A stretch of 64,000 nucleotides of DNA from Bacteroidota bacterium (GCA_020403265.1 JADBXZ010000044.1:1-64000), one strand, 5' to 3'; shown: positions 53,510 through 63,237, numbered from the stretch's first letter. Made by a program: numbers and translations. The notes: a model not told the origin generated them from the sequence alone.

Positions 53510-55021
53510 ATGATTGAAGAAAATACACCGGCATTATCCGAAAAAAAACTTTACCCTTATCAGGAAGCTGCGGTTGCAAACATTTTCAATAAGTTAATTG
53601 AATTGCCACCTAGTGCCAATATCCTTTTTCAATTACCAACCGGCGGCGGTAAAACCATCATTTTTAGTGAAATTGCCAAACGTTACATTACGCAGTTTAA
53701 TCGTAAAGTTTTAATTCTTACACACCGTATCGAATTAGGCAAACAAACTTCCGACGTATTAAACAGTGTAGGCATTACCAATAAAATTATTAATAGCGAA
53801 GTAAAACAATTACCTCAACAAAGCCACTACCAAAGTTTTACTGCATTGGTGGAAACGCTTAATAATAGATTACAAGATAATGACCAGTTTTTAGAAGATA
53901 TTGGTCTAGTAATTGTGGATGAAGCGCATAATAATTCATTCAGAAAAATATTTCATTACTTTGAGAACGTTAATATATTAGGTGTAACCGCAACGCCATT
54001 AAGCAGCAACAAAAAATTACCGTTGTATCAAACATACACTACGCTAATTGTTGGCGAAAGTATTGCAGATTTAATTCAACAAGGTTATTTATGCGAAGGC
54101 CAAACATTTAATTTCGATGTTAACTTAAGTTCTTTACGTGTAGGTAATAATGGTGAATTTACGGTAGGGAGTCACGAATTGCTCTACACACAGGCGATGA
54201 TGCAAAGTAAACTAATTGAAGCTTATGAAGAATATGGAAAGGGCAAAAAAACGCTGATTTTTAATGCAGGTATTCTTACAAGCAGAGTTGTTTATGAAAC
54301 TTTTAAAAAGAAAGGTTACCCTGTAAGGCATTTAGACAGTACTTTTAATGACAGAGATCGTGCTGAAACCTTAGAGTGGTTCAGAAACACAAAGGATGGT
54401 GTTTTAACCAGTGTAAGTATTTTAACCACCGGTTTCGACGAACCTGAAGTAGAAACAATTATTTTAAACAGAGCCACAAAGTCTCTTACCCTTTATCACC
54501 AGATGATTGGAAGGGGTAGTCGTGTTTTACCAACTAAAAAACAATTTAACATTGTTGATTTAGGAAATAACTCCCGTCGTTTTAATTTGTGGCAATTCCC
54601 TATTGACTGGAAGCACGTGTTTGTAGCGCCTCACCTTTATCTAGAACACAAATACAAAGATGAATGGGATTACGAACTTGAAAATGATTACGAACTTCCT
54701 CCTGAAATAAAAGAACGTTTCTTAAATTCTAGTGCAGAGGCTTTTATAGTAAAAGACCGCTATTTAATGTCTTTAAGAAAAGGTTTTAAACCAGGTGTAG
54801 TATTAGATGAAAGTTTAGAAGATCACTTCGGACGAATAAAAGATAATGCTGCTGATTTCGATGAAGCAATGGAACTATTTAATTTACTTAGCGAAGAAAT
54901 GAAATACCGGGTAGCACAATTTGGTAAATGCATTAATTCAACAAAAAATCATACCGATTATCAATACCAAACATACAGCAGCAAACTAAGGAGAAGAATA
55001 ATGAATTACTTTGCTGAGTAA
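53510..55021 (+). CDS. DEAD/DEAH-box helicase, type III restriction-like family
   Basis: 503 residues. Motif I is LPTGGGKTIIFSEI, motif II VDEAHNN and motif III GVTATPLSS. Helicase C shows ILTTGFDEPEVETIIL and HQMIGRGSRVLP (motif VI). The layout is that of YprA/SSL2-type DNA/RNA translocases; no nuclease domain is attached. Role in DNA repair or phage defence cannot be decided. It converges on rhlE with 1 base between stops. Confidence 0.88.
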   Translation: MIEENTPALSEKKLYPYQEAAVANIFNKLIELPPSANILFQLPTGGGKTIIFSEIAKRYITQFNRKVLILTHRIELGKQTSDVLNSVGITNKIINSEVKQLPQQSHYQSFTALVETLNNRLQDNDQFLEDIGLVIVDEAHNNSFRKIFHYFENVNILGVTATPLSSNKKLPLYQTYTTLIVGESIADLIQQGYLCEGQTFNFDVNLSSLRVGNNGEFTVGSHELLYTQAMMQSKLIEAYEEYGKGKKTLIFNAGILTSRVVYETFKKKGYPVRHLDSTFNDRDRAETLEWFRNTKDGVLTSVSILTTGFDEPEVETIILNRATKSLTLYHQMIGRGSRVLPTKKQFNIVDLGNNSRRFNLWQFPIDWKHVFVAPHLYLEHKYKDEWDYELENDYELPPEIKERFLNSSAEAFIVKDRYLMSLRKGFKPGVVLDESLEDHFGRIKDNAADFDEAMELFNLLSEEMKYRVAQFGKCINSTKNHTDYQYQTYSSKLRRRIMNYFAE

Positions 55022-55022
55022 T

Positions 55023-56243
55023 TTATTTTTTCTTGAAAAACTTTTTACGTTTAAAGTTTCCTTTTTGCGGTGGCTTTGGTTTTTTTATTTCTTCGGCATT
55101 ATAGGCAGGTACTGGTCCATAAGACTCATCTATGATTGGTTTTTCAACTTCAATGCCCATTAAATTTTCGATAGTCAAAAATCTCATTTGATCCTTAGGA
55201 TTAATAAATGTGATGGCTACACCAGTTCTTTCAGCTCTTGCAGTTCTGCCAATTCTGTGAATGTAATCTTCAGGGTCCGGTGGCACATCGTAATTAACTA
55301 CCAAACTGATGCCATCAACATCAATTCCTCTGGATAAAATGTCTGTCCCGATTAAAATTCGTAAACGTCTGCTTTTAAATTCACGCATGATTGCCTCTCT
55401 TTCAGATTGCTCTAAATCACTGTGAAATGCTTTAGCATTAAACTTGTTTCTTAAAAAACTTCGCTCCAAATCTTTTACTTTGTCTTTAGTTGAAGAAAAA
55501 ATAATTACACTTTGGTACTCGCTGTTACTGAGTATTTCATCCAATAATTTATCTTTTTGTTCATTAAATACATTGTAGGCTAATTGCTTAATACCTGCTG
55601 CAGGCTTACTAATGGCAATATTAACACTAACAGGCTCATTGGTTATTTGTTGTGCCAATTGCCTCATTTTAGGAGGCATAGTTGCCGAAAACAAAATGGT
55701 TTGTCGCTTAGTCGGTAAATGTTTAATGATGCTTTTAATATCATCAAAAAAACCCATGTCTAACATTCTGTCTGCCTCATCTAATACCAAATGTTGTAAG
55801 CCAGAAAAATCGATATCACCGTTTTGTAAAAGCGCCATTAATCTGCCTGGGGTTGCGCATACAATTTCTGCACCATTCTCTAGTGCATTTTTTTGATTGG
55901 TCCAAGTAATTCCATCATTTCCGCCATATACGGCAATGGAACTTACGCCTGCAAAATAGGCTAACCCATCGATTTGCTGATCAATTTGCAACACTAATTC
56001 TCTAGTAGGTGCAATTATTAAGGTATTTAAATGTCTGTTTTCAGAGCTTAAAATATTATGAATAATTGGCAACAAAAATGCTGCTGTTTTACCTGTACCT
56101 GTTTGAGCGCAAGCAATAACATCTTGTTTATTTAAAATAATTGGAATTGCTTGCTCTTGTATGGGAGTTGGTTGTTTATAACCCATACTCAATAATCCTT
56201 CCATCAAGTCCGGATTTAATTGATAATCTGTAAAAAGTGCCAT
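55023..56243 (-). CDS. rhlE: DEAD-box ATP-dependent RNA helicase, RhlE type
   Basis: 406 residues. Q motif at the start (YKQPTPIQEQAIP), motif I AQTGTGKTAAFLLP, motif II VLDEADRML, SAT at the third motif, and HRIGRTARAERTG. The basic tail ends in KFKRKKFFKKK-like residues. Unwinds RNA duplexes in ribosome assembly or RNA decay. Confidence 0.93.
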   Translation of the reverse strand: MALFTDYQLNPDLMEGLLSMGYKQPTPIQEQAIPIILNKQDVIACAQTGTGKTAAFLLPIIHNILSSENRHLNTLIIAPTRELVLQIDQQIDGLAYFAGVSSIAVYGGNDGITWTNQKNALENGAEIVCATPGRLMALLQNGDIDFSGLQHLVLDEADRMLDMGFFDDIKSIIKHLPTKRQTILFSATMPPKMRQLAQQITNEPVSVNIAISKPAAGIKQLAYNVFNEQKDKLLDEILSNSEYQSVIIFSSTKDKVKDLERSFLRNKFNAKAFHSDLEQSEREAIMREFKSRRLRILIGTDILSRGIDVDGISLVVNYDVPPDPEDYIHRIGRTARAERTGVAITFINPKDQMRFLTIENLMGIEVEKPIIDESYGPVPAYNAEEIKKPKPPQKGNFKRKKFFKKK

Positions 56244-56357
56244 AAAGGATGTAAAGATAACATAATATTGATGCCTTATATCAATTGATAAAATTTAGCA
56301 GTTAATTAACGCCTTGTGTTTCAATAAATACTAAATTTACTATCTTATTTTTTTAGA

Positions 56358-57374
56358 ATGAAAAAATACTCAATCAAAAAAGAACACGTACGGGAATTGT
56401 TTAAATCATTCAATAATTTAAATGTTTTAATTATTGGTGATGTTATGATTGATAGCTATCTCTGGGGTAAAGTTAATCGGATAAGTCCTGAAGCTCCTGT
56501 TCCTATTGTAACGGTTGCCAAGAAAGAGCGTCGCTTAGGTGGTGCCGCCAATGTTGCACTTAATATTCAAGCTTTAGGCGGCAACCCAATTCTTTGTTCC
56601 GCAATTGGAGTTGATAATGAGGGTCAAAATTTTTTAGATTTACTTAAACAACAGAAATTAAGCCAAAAAGGTATTTTAAAATGCCGTGATAGAATAACTA
56701 CTGTTAAAACAAGGGTGATTGGCAACAACCACCAGTTAGTTAGGATTGACGAAGAGGTTGAAGAAGAAATAACCAACGCCGAAACTCAACAACTTCTAAC
56801 ACTTATATCCTATATCATCAACCATGATAAAATAGACGTGATTATTTTTGAAGATTACAACAAAGGTTTAATAACTACAAAAATTATTAATAAGGTTGTA
56901 GAACTCGCTAAAAGTAAGTTTATACCAACTTGTGTAGATCCTAAAAAACGTAATTTTAATGCTTATAAAGGGGTTAGTTTGTTCAAACCGAATTTAAAAG
57001 AACTAAGTGAAGGCTTAAAAACTGATTTGAGCCTGGAAGAAATAAAGGACATACAGCGAGCCGTAAGTAGCTTTAGAGTTAAACAAAAAGCAGAAACCAT
57101 TCTGGTAACACTTGCAGAAAGAGGCGTCATTATCAACTCAAGGAAACAAAAAGAACATGTTAAAGCTCATATCAGATCAATAGCTGATGTGAGTGGTGCA
57201 GGAGATACTGTAATTTCAGTAGCTGCATTATGCAGAGCCTTGGAGTGCAATGATTATTTTACAGCAGCCTTATCCAACTTAGCTGGTGGTTTGGTTTGTG
57301 AAGAGGTTGGTGTTGCACCTATTGATAAGTCCAAATTATTAAATGAAGCGTTAAACCTTGATTTTGTAAAGTAA
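56358..57374 (+). CDS. rfaE1: D-glycero-beta-D-manno-heptose-7-phosphate kinase type PfkB protein
   Basis: 338 residues. PfkB fold with the heptose-kinase signature IGDVMIDSYLWGKVNRISPEAPVPIV and the second motif SGAGDTVISVAAL. The nucleotidyltransferase domain of bifunctional HldE is absent, so this is the kinase-only form. It makes heptose-1,7-bisphosphate for lipopolysaccharide core. Confidence 0.88.
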   Translation: MKKYSIKKEHVRELFKSFNNLNVLIIGDVMIDSYLWGKVNRISPEAPVPIVTVAKKERRLGGAANVALNIQALGGNPILCSAIGVDNEGQNFLDLLKQQKLSQKGILKCRDRITTVKTRVIGNNHQLVRIDEEVEEEITNAETQQLLTLISYIINHDKIDVIIFEDYNKGLITTKIINKVVELAKSKFIPTCVDPKKRNFNAYKGVSLFKPNLKELSEGLKTDLSLEEIKDIQRAVSSFRVKQKAETILVTLAERGVIINSRKQKEHVKAHIRSIADVSGAGDTVISVAALCRALECNDYFTAALSNLAGGLVCEEVGVAPIDKSKLLNEALNLDFVK

Positions 57375-57404
57375 ACGATTTCACAATTTGTTTGTTGTTA
57401 AGAC

Positions 57405-58136
57405 ATGTTACACGATTCAGTTACGCCATATCAAAACAAAGACGTAGAAAAAAAAGAACAGGTTGCGCAAATGTTCGACACTATTGCCAATCGATATGAT
57501 GCACTTAACAGTGTTTTATCTTTAGGAATCCACAAAGCCTGGAGAAAGAAATGTGTTGCTATATTAGCTGAGACTAAACCTGCCCTGATACTTGACGTAG
57601 CCACAGGAACTGCAGATTTTGCGATAGAGTGTTCATCAATAAATCCTAAAAAAATAATTGGAGTAGATATTAGCGAAGGGATGATGAAATTTGGCAGAGA
57701 AAAAATTTCTCATTTAAATTTATCAGAGACAATTGAGTTAACTTACGGTAATGCAGAAATCCTATCATACAATGATAACGAGTTTGACGCCATTGTTGTT
57801 GGTTTTGGTGTTCGGAATTTTCAGAATCTTGAAAAAGGATTAACCAACCTTTACAGAATTTTAAAACCTGGCGGACAACTTATTATACTTGAATTCAGTT
57901 ATCCAACCAACTTTTTTGTAAAAGCATTTTACACTTTTTACTTGAGCGTCATTACACCTTTAATAGGCAGACTGTTTTCAAAAGATAAGCGAGCATACAG
58001 CTATCTTGCTGAAAGCGTGAAGGCGTTTCCTCACAATCAAAGTTTTGTTGATGTTTTAAATAAAAACAACTACCAAACAACTTATTTTAAAAAGGTCTGC
58101 TTTGGTGTAGCAGCAATATACGTAGCAAAAAAATAA
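57405..58136 (+). CDS. ubiE: Demethylmenaquinone methyltransferase
   Basis: 243 residues. Class I SAM methyltransferase with motif I LDVATGTADFAIE and post-I GVDISEGMMKFGREKI. The C-terminal GFGVRNFQNLEKGL and FKKVCFGVAAIYVAKK are typical of UbiE/MenG. Methylates demethylmenaquinone as the last menaquinone step. Confidence 0.94.
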   Translation: MLHDSVTPYQNKDVEKKEQVAQMFDTIANRYDALNSVLSLGIHKAWRKKCVAILAETKPALILDVATGTADFAIECSSINPKKIIGVDISEGMMKFGREKISHLNLSETIELTYGNAEILSYNDNEFDAIVVGFGVRNFQNLEKGLTNLYRILKPGGQLIILEFSYPTNFFVKAFYTFYLSVITPLIGRLFSKDKRAYSYLAESVKAFPHNQSFVDVLNKNNYQTTYFKKVCFGVAAIYVAKK

Positions 58137-58143
58137 TACTAAT

Positions 58144-58899
58144 ATGGAAGCATTTGTAAAATCAGAAATTAAAAATGGTGTTGGAACAATCACATTTTTT
58201 CATCCACAAAGCAATAGCATGCCTGGTCAACAGCTAAGAAATCTGACAGCAGAAATTGAAAAGCTAGGGAATGATAGCGCTGCAAAAGTGATTGTTTTAA
58301 AAAGCGAAGGAGATAAAGCTTTTTGTGCCGGTGCCAGTTTCGATGAATTAATAGGCATTAAGGACAAAGAAACAGGCTTGAAATTCTTCACAGGTTTTGC
58401 AAGTGTAATTAACGCCATGCGTAAAGCTCCTAAGTTTATTATCGCTCGTGTGCAAGGTAAAGCAGTTGGAGGTGGAGTTGGAATAGCAGCAAGTGCAGAC
58501 TACACATTTGCAGTTCAGGGAGCTAGTTGTAAACTTAGTGAATTAGCAGTTGGTATTGGCCCGTTTGTGGTTGGTCCGGCTGTTGAACGAAAAGTAGGAA
58601 AAAGTGCTTTTTGTGAATTAACCATTAACGCCACTGAATGGCGAAGCGCGGAATGGGGGAATGAAAAAGGACTTTATACAGATTTATATGAAACTACCAG
58701 CGACATGGATAGAGCAATTTCTGCCTTAGCAGAACGCTTAGCGAATAGCAGCCCTGAAGCAATGGCAATGCTTAAAAAAATAATGTGGGAAGGAACTGAA
58801 AATTGGGATACGCTATTGATTGAACGCGCAGGAATGAGCGGCACACTTGTTTTAAGTGACTTTACAGTAAATGCCATCAATAAATTTAAAGGGAAATGA
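58144..58899 (+). CDS. Enoyl-CoA hydratase/isomerase family protein
   Basis: 251 residues, crotonase fold. The oxyanion-hole regions are AFCAGASFDELI and VQGKAVGGGVGIAASADYTFAV. The catalytic-glutamate area LSELAVGIGPFVVG keeps only one of the two glutamates seen in crotonase, so isomerase or other activity is possible. In the same run as ubiE, 7 bases behind. Confidence 0.85.
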   Translation: MEAFVKSEIKNGVGTITFFHPQSNSMPGQQLRNLTAEIEKLGNDSAAKVIVLKSEGDKAFCAGASFDELIGIKDKETGLKFFTGFASVINAMRKAPKFIIARVQGKAVGGGVGIAASADYTFAVQGASCKLSELAVGIGPFVVGPAVERKVGKSAFCELTINATEWRSAEWGNEKGLYTDLYETTSDMDRAISALAERLANSSPEAMAMLKKIMWEGTENWDTLLIERAGMSGTLVLSDFTVNAINKFKGK

Positions 58900-59031
58900 T
58901 TTATCCCAATTTATTCAATAGGAGGCTAAGAATTAGCCGAACTACTTGTATTAATTGGGGTTATCCCGATTTAGAAAATCACCATTTGGGTTTCATGTAT
59001 TCCTGAGCAATTGGTTGATTTTCTTACATCG

Positions 59032-59061
59032 TTTATTCATTTGGTTTTCCAAATGAATAAA
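59032..59061. terminator. 13-bp hairpin between the enoyl-CoA hydratase and GNAT genes
   Basis: Arms TTTATTCATTTGG and CCAAATGAATAAA pair perfectly around a TTTT loop. The T-runs are short on both sides, so it may be a weak bidirectional terminator or only a transcript-end stabiliser. The rest of 58900-59031 shows no gene. Confidence 0.6.
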
Positions 59062-59071
59062 ATGGATTTAT

Positions 59072-59575
59072 CTAATTCTTGTGATTAACTTTTAATCCAA
59101 GTATTAACAAGTCTCGCATTACCCCGTCCATATTAGCAATTTCTGGGAAATTAGCCCAAACTTTAAAACCATAATTCTCAAAAAGTTTCAGACTAACATC
59201 ATTGTGTCCAAAAATAAAACCTAACAAGGTATGTACATTAATTTCTTTTGCATAAGCAATTGCTTTTTCTAGTGAGACTTTCCCAACACCTTTCCCTCTT
59301 GCTGATTCTTCAAGGTAAATACTAATTTCCACACAACCGTTATAAGCTGGTCTACCATAAAAACTGTTAAAACTTAACCACCCGAGGTAGTTGTCTCCCT
59401 CTTTAATAATCCAAAGTGGACGCGTTGTTTGATTGTGAGCCTGAAACCAAGGTATTTTACTTTCAACCGAAACCGGTTCCAAATCAGCAGTTACCATTCT
59501 GCCTGCAACTGTGGAGTTGTAGGTAGCTACTATTGCTTCTAAATCATCTGGCTTTGCAAAATCAAAAGTTAACAT
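59072..59575 (-). CDS. GNAT N-acetyltransferase, phosphinothricin-type
   Basis: 167 residues. Acetyl-CoA motif SARGKGVGKVSLEKAIAYAKE and the early FDFAKPDDLEAIVATYNSTVAG match the PAT/bar-like amine acetyltransferases. The start codon abuts the hflX stop (overlap of 1 base). Substrate unknown. Confidence 0.85.
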   Translation of the reverse strand: MLTFDFAKPDDLEAIVATYNSTVAGRMVTADLEPVSVESKIPWFQAHNQTTRPLWIIKEGDNYLGWLSFNSFYGRPAYNGCVEISIYLEESARGKGVGKVSLEKAIAYAKEINVHTLLGFIFGHNDVSLKLFENYGFKVWANFPEIANMDGVMRDLLILGLKVNHKN

Positions 59576-60774
59576 TAATACAACAGATTATGATAAGGAT
59601 ATCGTTTTACATGAATCTCTTTAACAATTTTATAGAGGACAGCCTTAAACTCTTCTAGATTCGTTTTTTGATGAGCACTTATAAAAACACAGGTCGTATT
59701 TAAACTTTTCATCCAAGTCTTTTTAATATCATCTAAACTTAAGTTTTCTCGTAACAAAGGTGTTAAATCATCCTCATCTTTTGGAATATAAGTAAAAGCA
59801 TCTACTTTATTAAACACCAATATGGTTGGCTTATCGCCTGCACCAATATCTTGCAAGGTTTGCTTCACAACATTAATGTGATCTTCAAAACTTTTGTGCG
59901 ATATATCTACAACGTGAATCAATACATCAGCTTCACGCACTTCATCTAATGTACTCTTAAAACTTTCAACTAGTTGTGTAGGTAGTTTCCTAATAAAACC
60001 AACCGTGTCACTTAATAAAAAAAAGAGATTATCAATCGTTACTTTTCTAACAGTTGTATCAAGCGTTGCAAACAATTTATTTTCAGCAAAAACCTGGCTT
60101 TTGCTTAACATATTCATCAGCGTACTTTTTCCGACATTGGTATAACCAACTAATGCCACTCTCACTAACTCGCCTCTGTTTTTTCGTTGAGTAGCCATTT
60201 GTTTGTCTATCTCTTTCAGTCGTTCCTTGAGCAAAGAAATCTTATCTCTAACAATTCGTCTATCTGTTTCAATTTCCTTTTCACCTGCACCACCGCGCGT
60301 GCCTGTTCCGCCACGTTGTCTCTCCAAGTGAGTCCACATGCCCGTTAAACGAGGTAAAAGATATTGATATTGCGCTAATTGAACCTGTGTTTTAGCGTGA
60401 GCGGTTTGGGCGCGCTGTTCAAATATCTCAAGTATTAAAGTGGTACGATCTAATATTTTCTTACCTAGAACTTTTTCTAAATTTCGTTGTTGAGAAGGAG
60501 ATAATTCATCATCAAAAATTACTACGTTGATGTTATTTTCAGTAATGTAATTTTTAACTTCTTCAAGCTTTCCTTTGCCTATAAATGTTGCCTTATCGGG
60601 TTTTTCTAATTTTTGAGTAAAGACCTTTTTCGTTTCTAATCCGTATGTTTCAGATAAAAAAGCTAATTCGTCTAAATACTCTTTGGCAATGGTTTCATCC
60701 TGCATTTTATTCATCACTCCAATTAAAACGCAGGTATGAACTGGAATTGCAGTTGAAAAAGGTTCAGGTTTCAT
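59575..60774 (-). CDS. hflX: GTPase HflX
   Basis: 399 residues. The N-terminal HflX domain (KATFIGKGKLEEVKNYI) and the linker GGAGEKEIETDRR are followed by the G domain. G1 is VGYTNVGKSTLMNMLS, G3 is DTVGFIRKLP and G4 is NKVDA. Known to split stalled ribosomes. It forms a transcript with the downstream GNAT gene. Confidence 0.94.
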   Translation of the reverse strand: MKPEPFSTAIPVHTCVLIGVMNKMQDETIAKEYLDELAFLSETYGLETKKVFTQKLEKPDKATFIGKGKLEEVKNYITENNINVVIFDDELSPSQQRNLEKVLGKKILDRTTLILEIFEQRAQTAHAKTQVQLAQYQYLLPRLTGMWTHLERQRGGTGTRGGAGEKEIETDRRIVRDKISLLKERLKEIDKQMATQRKNRGELVRVALVGYTNVGKSTLMNMLSKSQVFAENKLFATLDTTVRKVTIDNLFFLLSDTVGFIRKLPTQLVESFKSTLDEVREADVLIHVVDISHKSFEDHINVVKQTLQDIGAGDKPTILVFNKVDAFTYIPKDEDDLTPLLRENLSLDDIKKTWMKSLNTTCVFISAHQKTNLEEFKAVLYKIVKEIHVKRYPYHNLLY

Positions 60775-60779
60775 TCAAA

Positions 60780-61400
60780 TTACTTACCTTGAATATTGGC
60801 TACAACATAATCTGCAATAGCTGCTGCTTGCTCAGGTGTAACATCTGCAGCAGGCATAGAGTTTTTTCCATTCATGATCACTGCTTTAATATCTTCTACT
60901 GAACTTGTTAACACAGTTAAATTTTTTGCTCCGGCAGCACCTAACTTACCATCGCCGCCATGACACAATGCACATTTGGCTTCATACAATGTTTTCCCGT
61001 CGTTTGAAACAACTTCCGTGGAATCTGTCGTAATGGCTTTTCGCTTATGATATACTTCTGCTAGACCAAAACTGCCTGTAATAAGCAATAAACTTAAAGC
61101 CGCTAATATTTTATTTTGCTTCTTAAACCCAATAACTGCCAGTGGAATTGATAGCAATACCATAGCAATTTTTATCCAAAATAAGTAATCATATTTGCTT
61201 CCAAAAGGTAATTGGGTTGCCAAGTAAACGCCTGTAGCCAGAAATAAAAAGCTTATTACCATTTCAGGTACTTTTACCTTTTTAGTAAATGTTTGTAATA
61301 AATCTGTTTTGTTACTTAATAATAAAATAGTTTTAATTACGTAAATGATTAAAAACAGTGTTACTACCAAGTAATGTGTGTGAAGGATTCCTTTATACAT
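60780..61400 (-). CDS. SirB-like membrane protein fused to cytochrome c
   Basis: 206 residues. The first 120 residues have four hydrophobic helices with HTHYLVVTLFLIIYVIKT and LFWIKIAMVLLSIPLAV of the SirB family. The last 75 form a class I cytochrome c with KCALCHGGDGKLGAAGA and an axial Met in NSMPAADVT. Probably an electron carrier anchored in the inner membrane and facing the periplasm; partner unknown. Downstream of the LpxL-type gene and upstream of hflX. Confidence 0.85.
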   Translation of the reverse strand: MYKGILHTHYLVVTLFLIIYVIKTILLLSNKTDLLQTFTKKVKVPEMVISFLFLATGVYLATQLPFGSKYDYLFWIKIAMVLLSIPLAVIGFKKQNKILAALSLLLITGSFGLAEVYHKRKAITTDSTEVVSNDGKTLYEAKCALCHGGDGKLGAAGAKNLTVLTSSVEDIKAVIMNGKNSMPAADVTPEQAAAIADYVVANIQGK

Positions 61401-61436
61401 GTGTGAATTTTAGAATGTAAAATTAGCGATAATTAA

Positions 61437-62324
61437 TTAATTTTCAATAGGACGTTTATGCTTCCAGCGCCTGTGACTCCATAACCAATATTCAGGCTGT
61501 TCTCTTATTAAAGCTTCCAAGTATTTAACATACCTAATCGTTATTTCACCCGCAGGCTCATTTGCCGGTTGATCTGTTATTAATTCCGCATCAAGTTCAT
61601 AAGTATTACGTTTTACTTTTCGCATAGCAATAAAAAGCACAGGTAAATTAAACTTCTTGGCTATTTTTTCCGGACCACCAAAAAAAGGTGTGTCCTGATT
61701 CAGAAAATCGAGCCAAAAACTGCTTTCTTTTGGAGGTGTTTGGTCAGCAATTAACCCAATGCTACCCGGTTTATTTTTTGGTTGATAACCAATTAAAAAT
61801 CGGAAAGCATTTTGCATAGCTACTAATTCAACAAGTCCTCTATCTCTTAACTTTGATATGAGAGCATCCATGTTTTTACTCGATAGTGGGTGGTAAATAC
61901 CGATGATTTTATGTTGATAGTTAAGTTGATGCGCGATTAAACTCCATTCCCAATTCCCATTATGACCTAATGCTAAAATAGCATTGGTAGGTTGTTGATG
62001 AAAACGATTAAATAAATCAATCGCTTGAGGTGTAAAATAACAATACTTTTTAAATTGTTGATTGGTGATACTAAATAACTTTAAGTTTTCGAATATTAGA
62101 TCGCAGAAATGTTTATAAAACTCTTTTTCAATTTTAGTTCTCTCGGCTACTGACTTTTCAGGAAAAGATTTTTCTAAATTACTTCTCACTACGCTCTTTC
62201 TATAACCAATGAGTTGATATGCTATAACATAAAGAAATCTGCTTAAACCATTAAGTATCCAAAATGGCGCCAATGACAATAGAAAGAGGAATGGATAAAT
62301 AAATATTTTAAAGAAAAAACTCAA
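61437..62324 (-). CDS. Lipid A biosynthesis acyltransferase-like protein
   Basis: 295 residues. One N-terminal helix, then the HX4E catalytic pair in LGHNGNWEW. The tail WLWSHRRWKHKRP is the usual end of the LpxL/HtrB family. It transfers a fatty acyl chain to lipid A, or in some Bacteroidota to other surface lipids. Follows the LOG gene by 1 base. Confidence 0.9.
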   Translation of the reverse strand: MSFFFKIFIYPFLFLLSLAPFWILNGLSRFLYVIAYQLIGYRKSVVRSNLEKSFPEKSVAERTKIEKEFYKHFCDLIFENLKLFSITNQQFKKYCYFTPQAIDLFNRFHQQPTNAILALGHNGNWEWSLIAHQLNYQHKIIGIYHPLSSKNMDALISKLRDRGLVELVAMQNAFRFLIGYQPKNKPGSIGLIADQTPPKESSFWLDFLNQDTPFFGGPEKIAKKFNLPVLFIAMRKVKRNTYELDAELITDQPANEPAGEITIRYVKYLEALIREQPEYWLWSHRRWKHKRPIEN

Positions 62325-62325
62325 A

Positions 62326-63039
62326 TTAAAAATTTGGTTTTAACATGTATTTACTATAAAATTCAACAATGTGCTTAACTGCTTCATCAGCAGTATCAAC
62401 AATTTTAAATAAATCTAAATCAGCTGCATTGATGTTTTTTTCTTTTTCCAACATGGTTCCTTTAATCCAATTTATTAAACCCTCCCAATATGATTTTCCA
62501 ACAAGCACTACAGGAAATTGGGCGATTTTATGAGTTTGAACCAGGGTAAGCGATTCAAATAATTCATCAATAGTTCCGAAGCCGCCTGGCATTCCTATAA
62601 ACCCCTGCGAATACTTTAAGAAAATAGTTTTCCTTACGAAGAAATAATCAAAATTCAAGCATTTATCTGAATCAATAAAATCGTTGTGCTTTTGTTCAAA
62701 AGGCAATTCAATGTTTAATCCTACTGATTTTCCGCCTCCTCTTCTTGCTCCTTTATTAGCGGCCTCCATAATACCTGGCCCACCCCCGGAAATAATTCCA
62801 TAACCTTCTTGAACCAACTTATAAGCAATTTCCTCAGCCATATGATAATATAGATTATCCGGCTTAGTTCGAGCACTTCCAAAAATTGAAACACATGGTC
62901 CTATTTTGCTCATTTTTTCAAAACCTTCTACAAATTCGCTCATGATTTTAAATATCTGCCAGCTATTTTGCGCTTTGATATCACTCCAATCTTTAGTTGC
63001 AAATGCATTGCGAATTTTATTTTCTCCCTCGTTGGTCAT
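62326..63039 (-). CDS. LOG/TIGR00730 family Rossmann-fold protein
   Basis: 237 residues. The family motifs SGGGPGIMEAANKGA and MPGGFGTIDELFESL (PGGxGTxxE) are both intact. Such proteins release free cytokinin bases in plants and bacteria or cleave other nucleoside monophosphates. Activity here is inferred. Confidence 0.9.
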   Translation of the reverse strand: MTNEGENKIRNAFATKDWSDIKAQNSWQIFKIMSEFVEGFEKMSKIGPCVSIFGSARTKPDNLYYHMAEEIAYKLVQEGYGIISGGGPGIMEAANKGARRGGGKSVGLNIELPFEQKHNDFIDSDKCLNFDYFFVRKTIFLKYSQGFIGMPGGFGTIDELFESLTLVQTHKIAQFPVVLVGKSYWEGLINWIKGTMLEKEKNINAADLDLFKIVDTADEAVKHIVEFYSKYMLKPNF

Positions 63040-63110
63040 ATATTTTTTTTTTATAAATGTAGTACAAAAATTTGGGATGGCTTGGTTGACTTTAAAGATG
63101 TTTTAGAAAC

Positions 63111-63137
63111 AAAAAAACCTACTAAAAAGTAGGTTTT
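63111..63137 (-). terminator. Intrinsic terminator of tRNA-Asn
   Basis: AAAACCTACT and AGTAGGTTTT pair over 10 bases with a short A loop; on the minus strand the T-run lies at the correct side after the tRNA. Confidence 0.85.
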
Positions 63138-63145
63138 AAGAGTAG

Positions 63146-63219
63146 CTCCCCCTCCTGGGCTCGAACCAGGGACCCCGTGATTAACAGTCACGTGCTCTAA
63201 CCAGCTGAGCTAAGGAGGA
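63146..63219 (-). tRNA. tRNA-Asn (GTT)
   Basis: A 74-base cloverleaf on the minus strand. The acceptor TCCTCCT pairs with AGGGGGA (one G-U), the D stem is GCTC/GAGC and the anticodon stem CGTGA/TCACG holds the loop CTGTTAA (anticodon GTT). The T arm is CCTGG-TTCGAGC-CCAGG and the discriminator is G. CCA is not encoded. Confidence 0.97.
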
Positions 63220-63237
63220 ATTTACCGATTAGGGCTG

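Noticed and set aside
63146-63219. tRNA-Asn as an attachment site of an integrated element
   Set aside because: No integrase gene or direct repeat of the tRNA 3' end is visible within the window.
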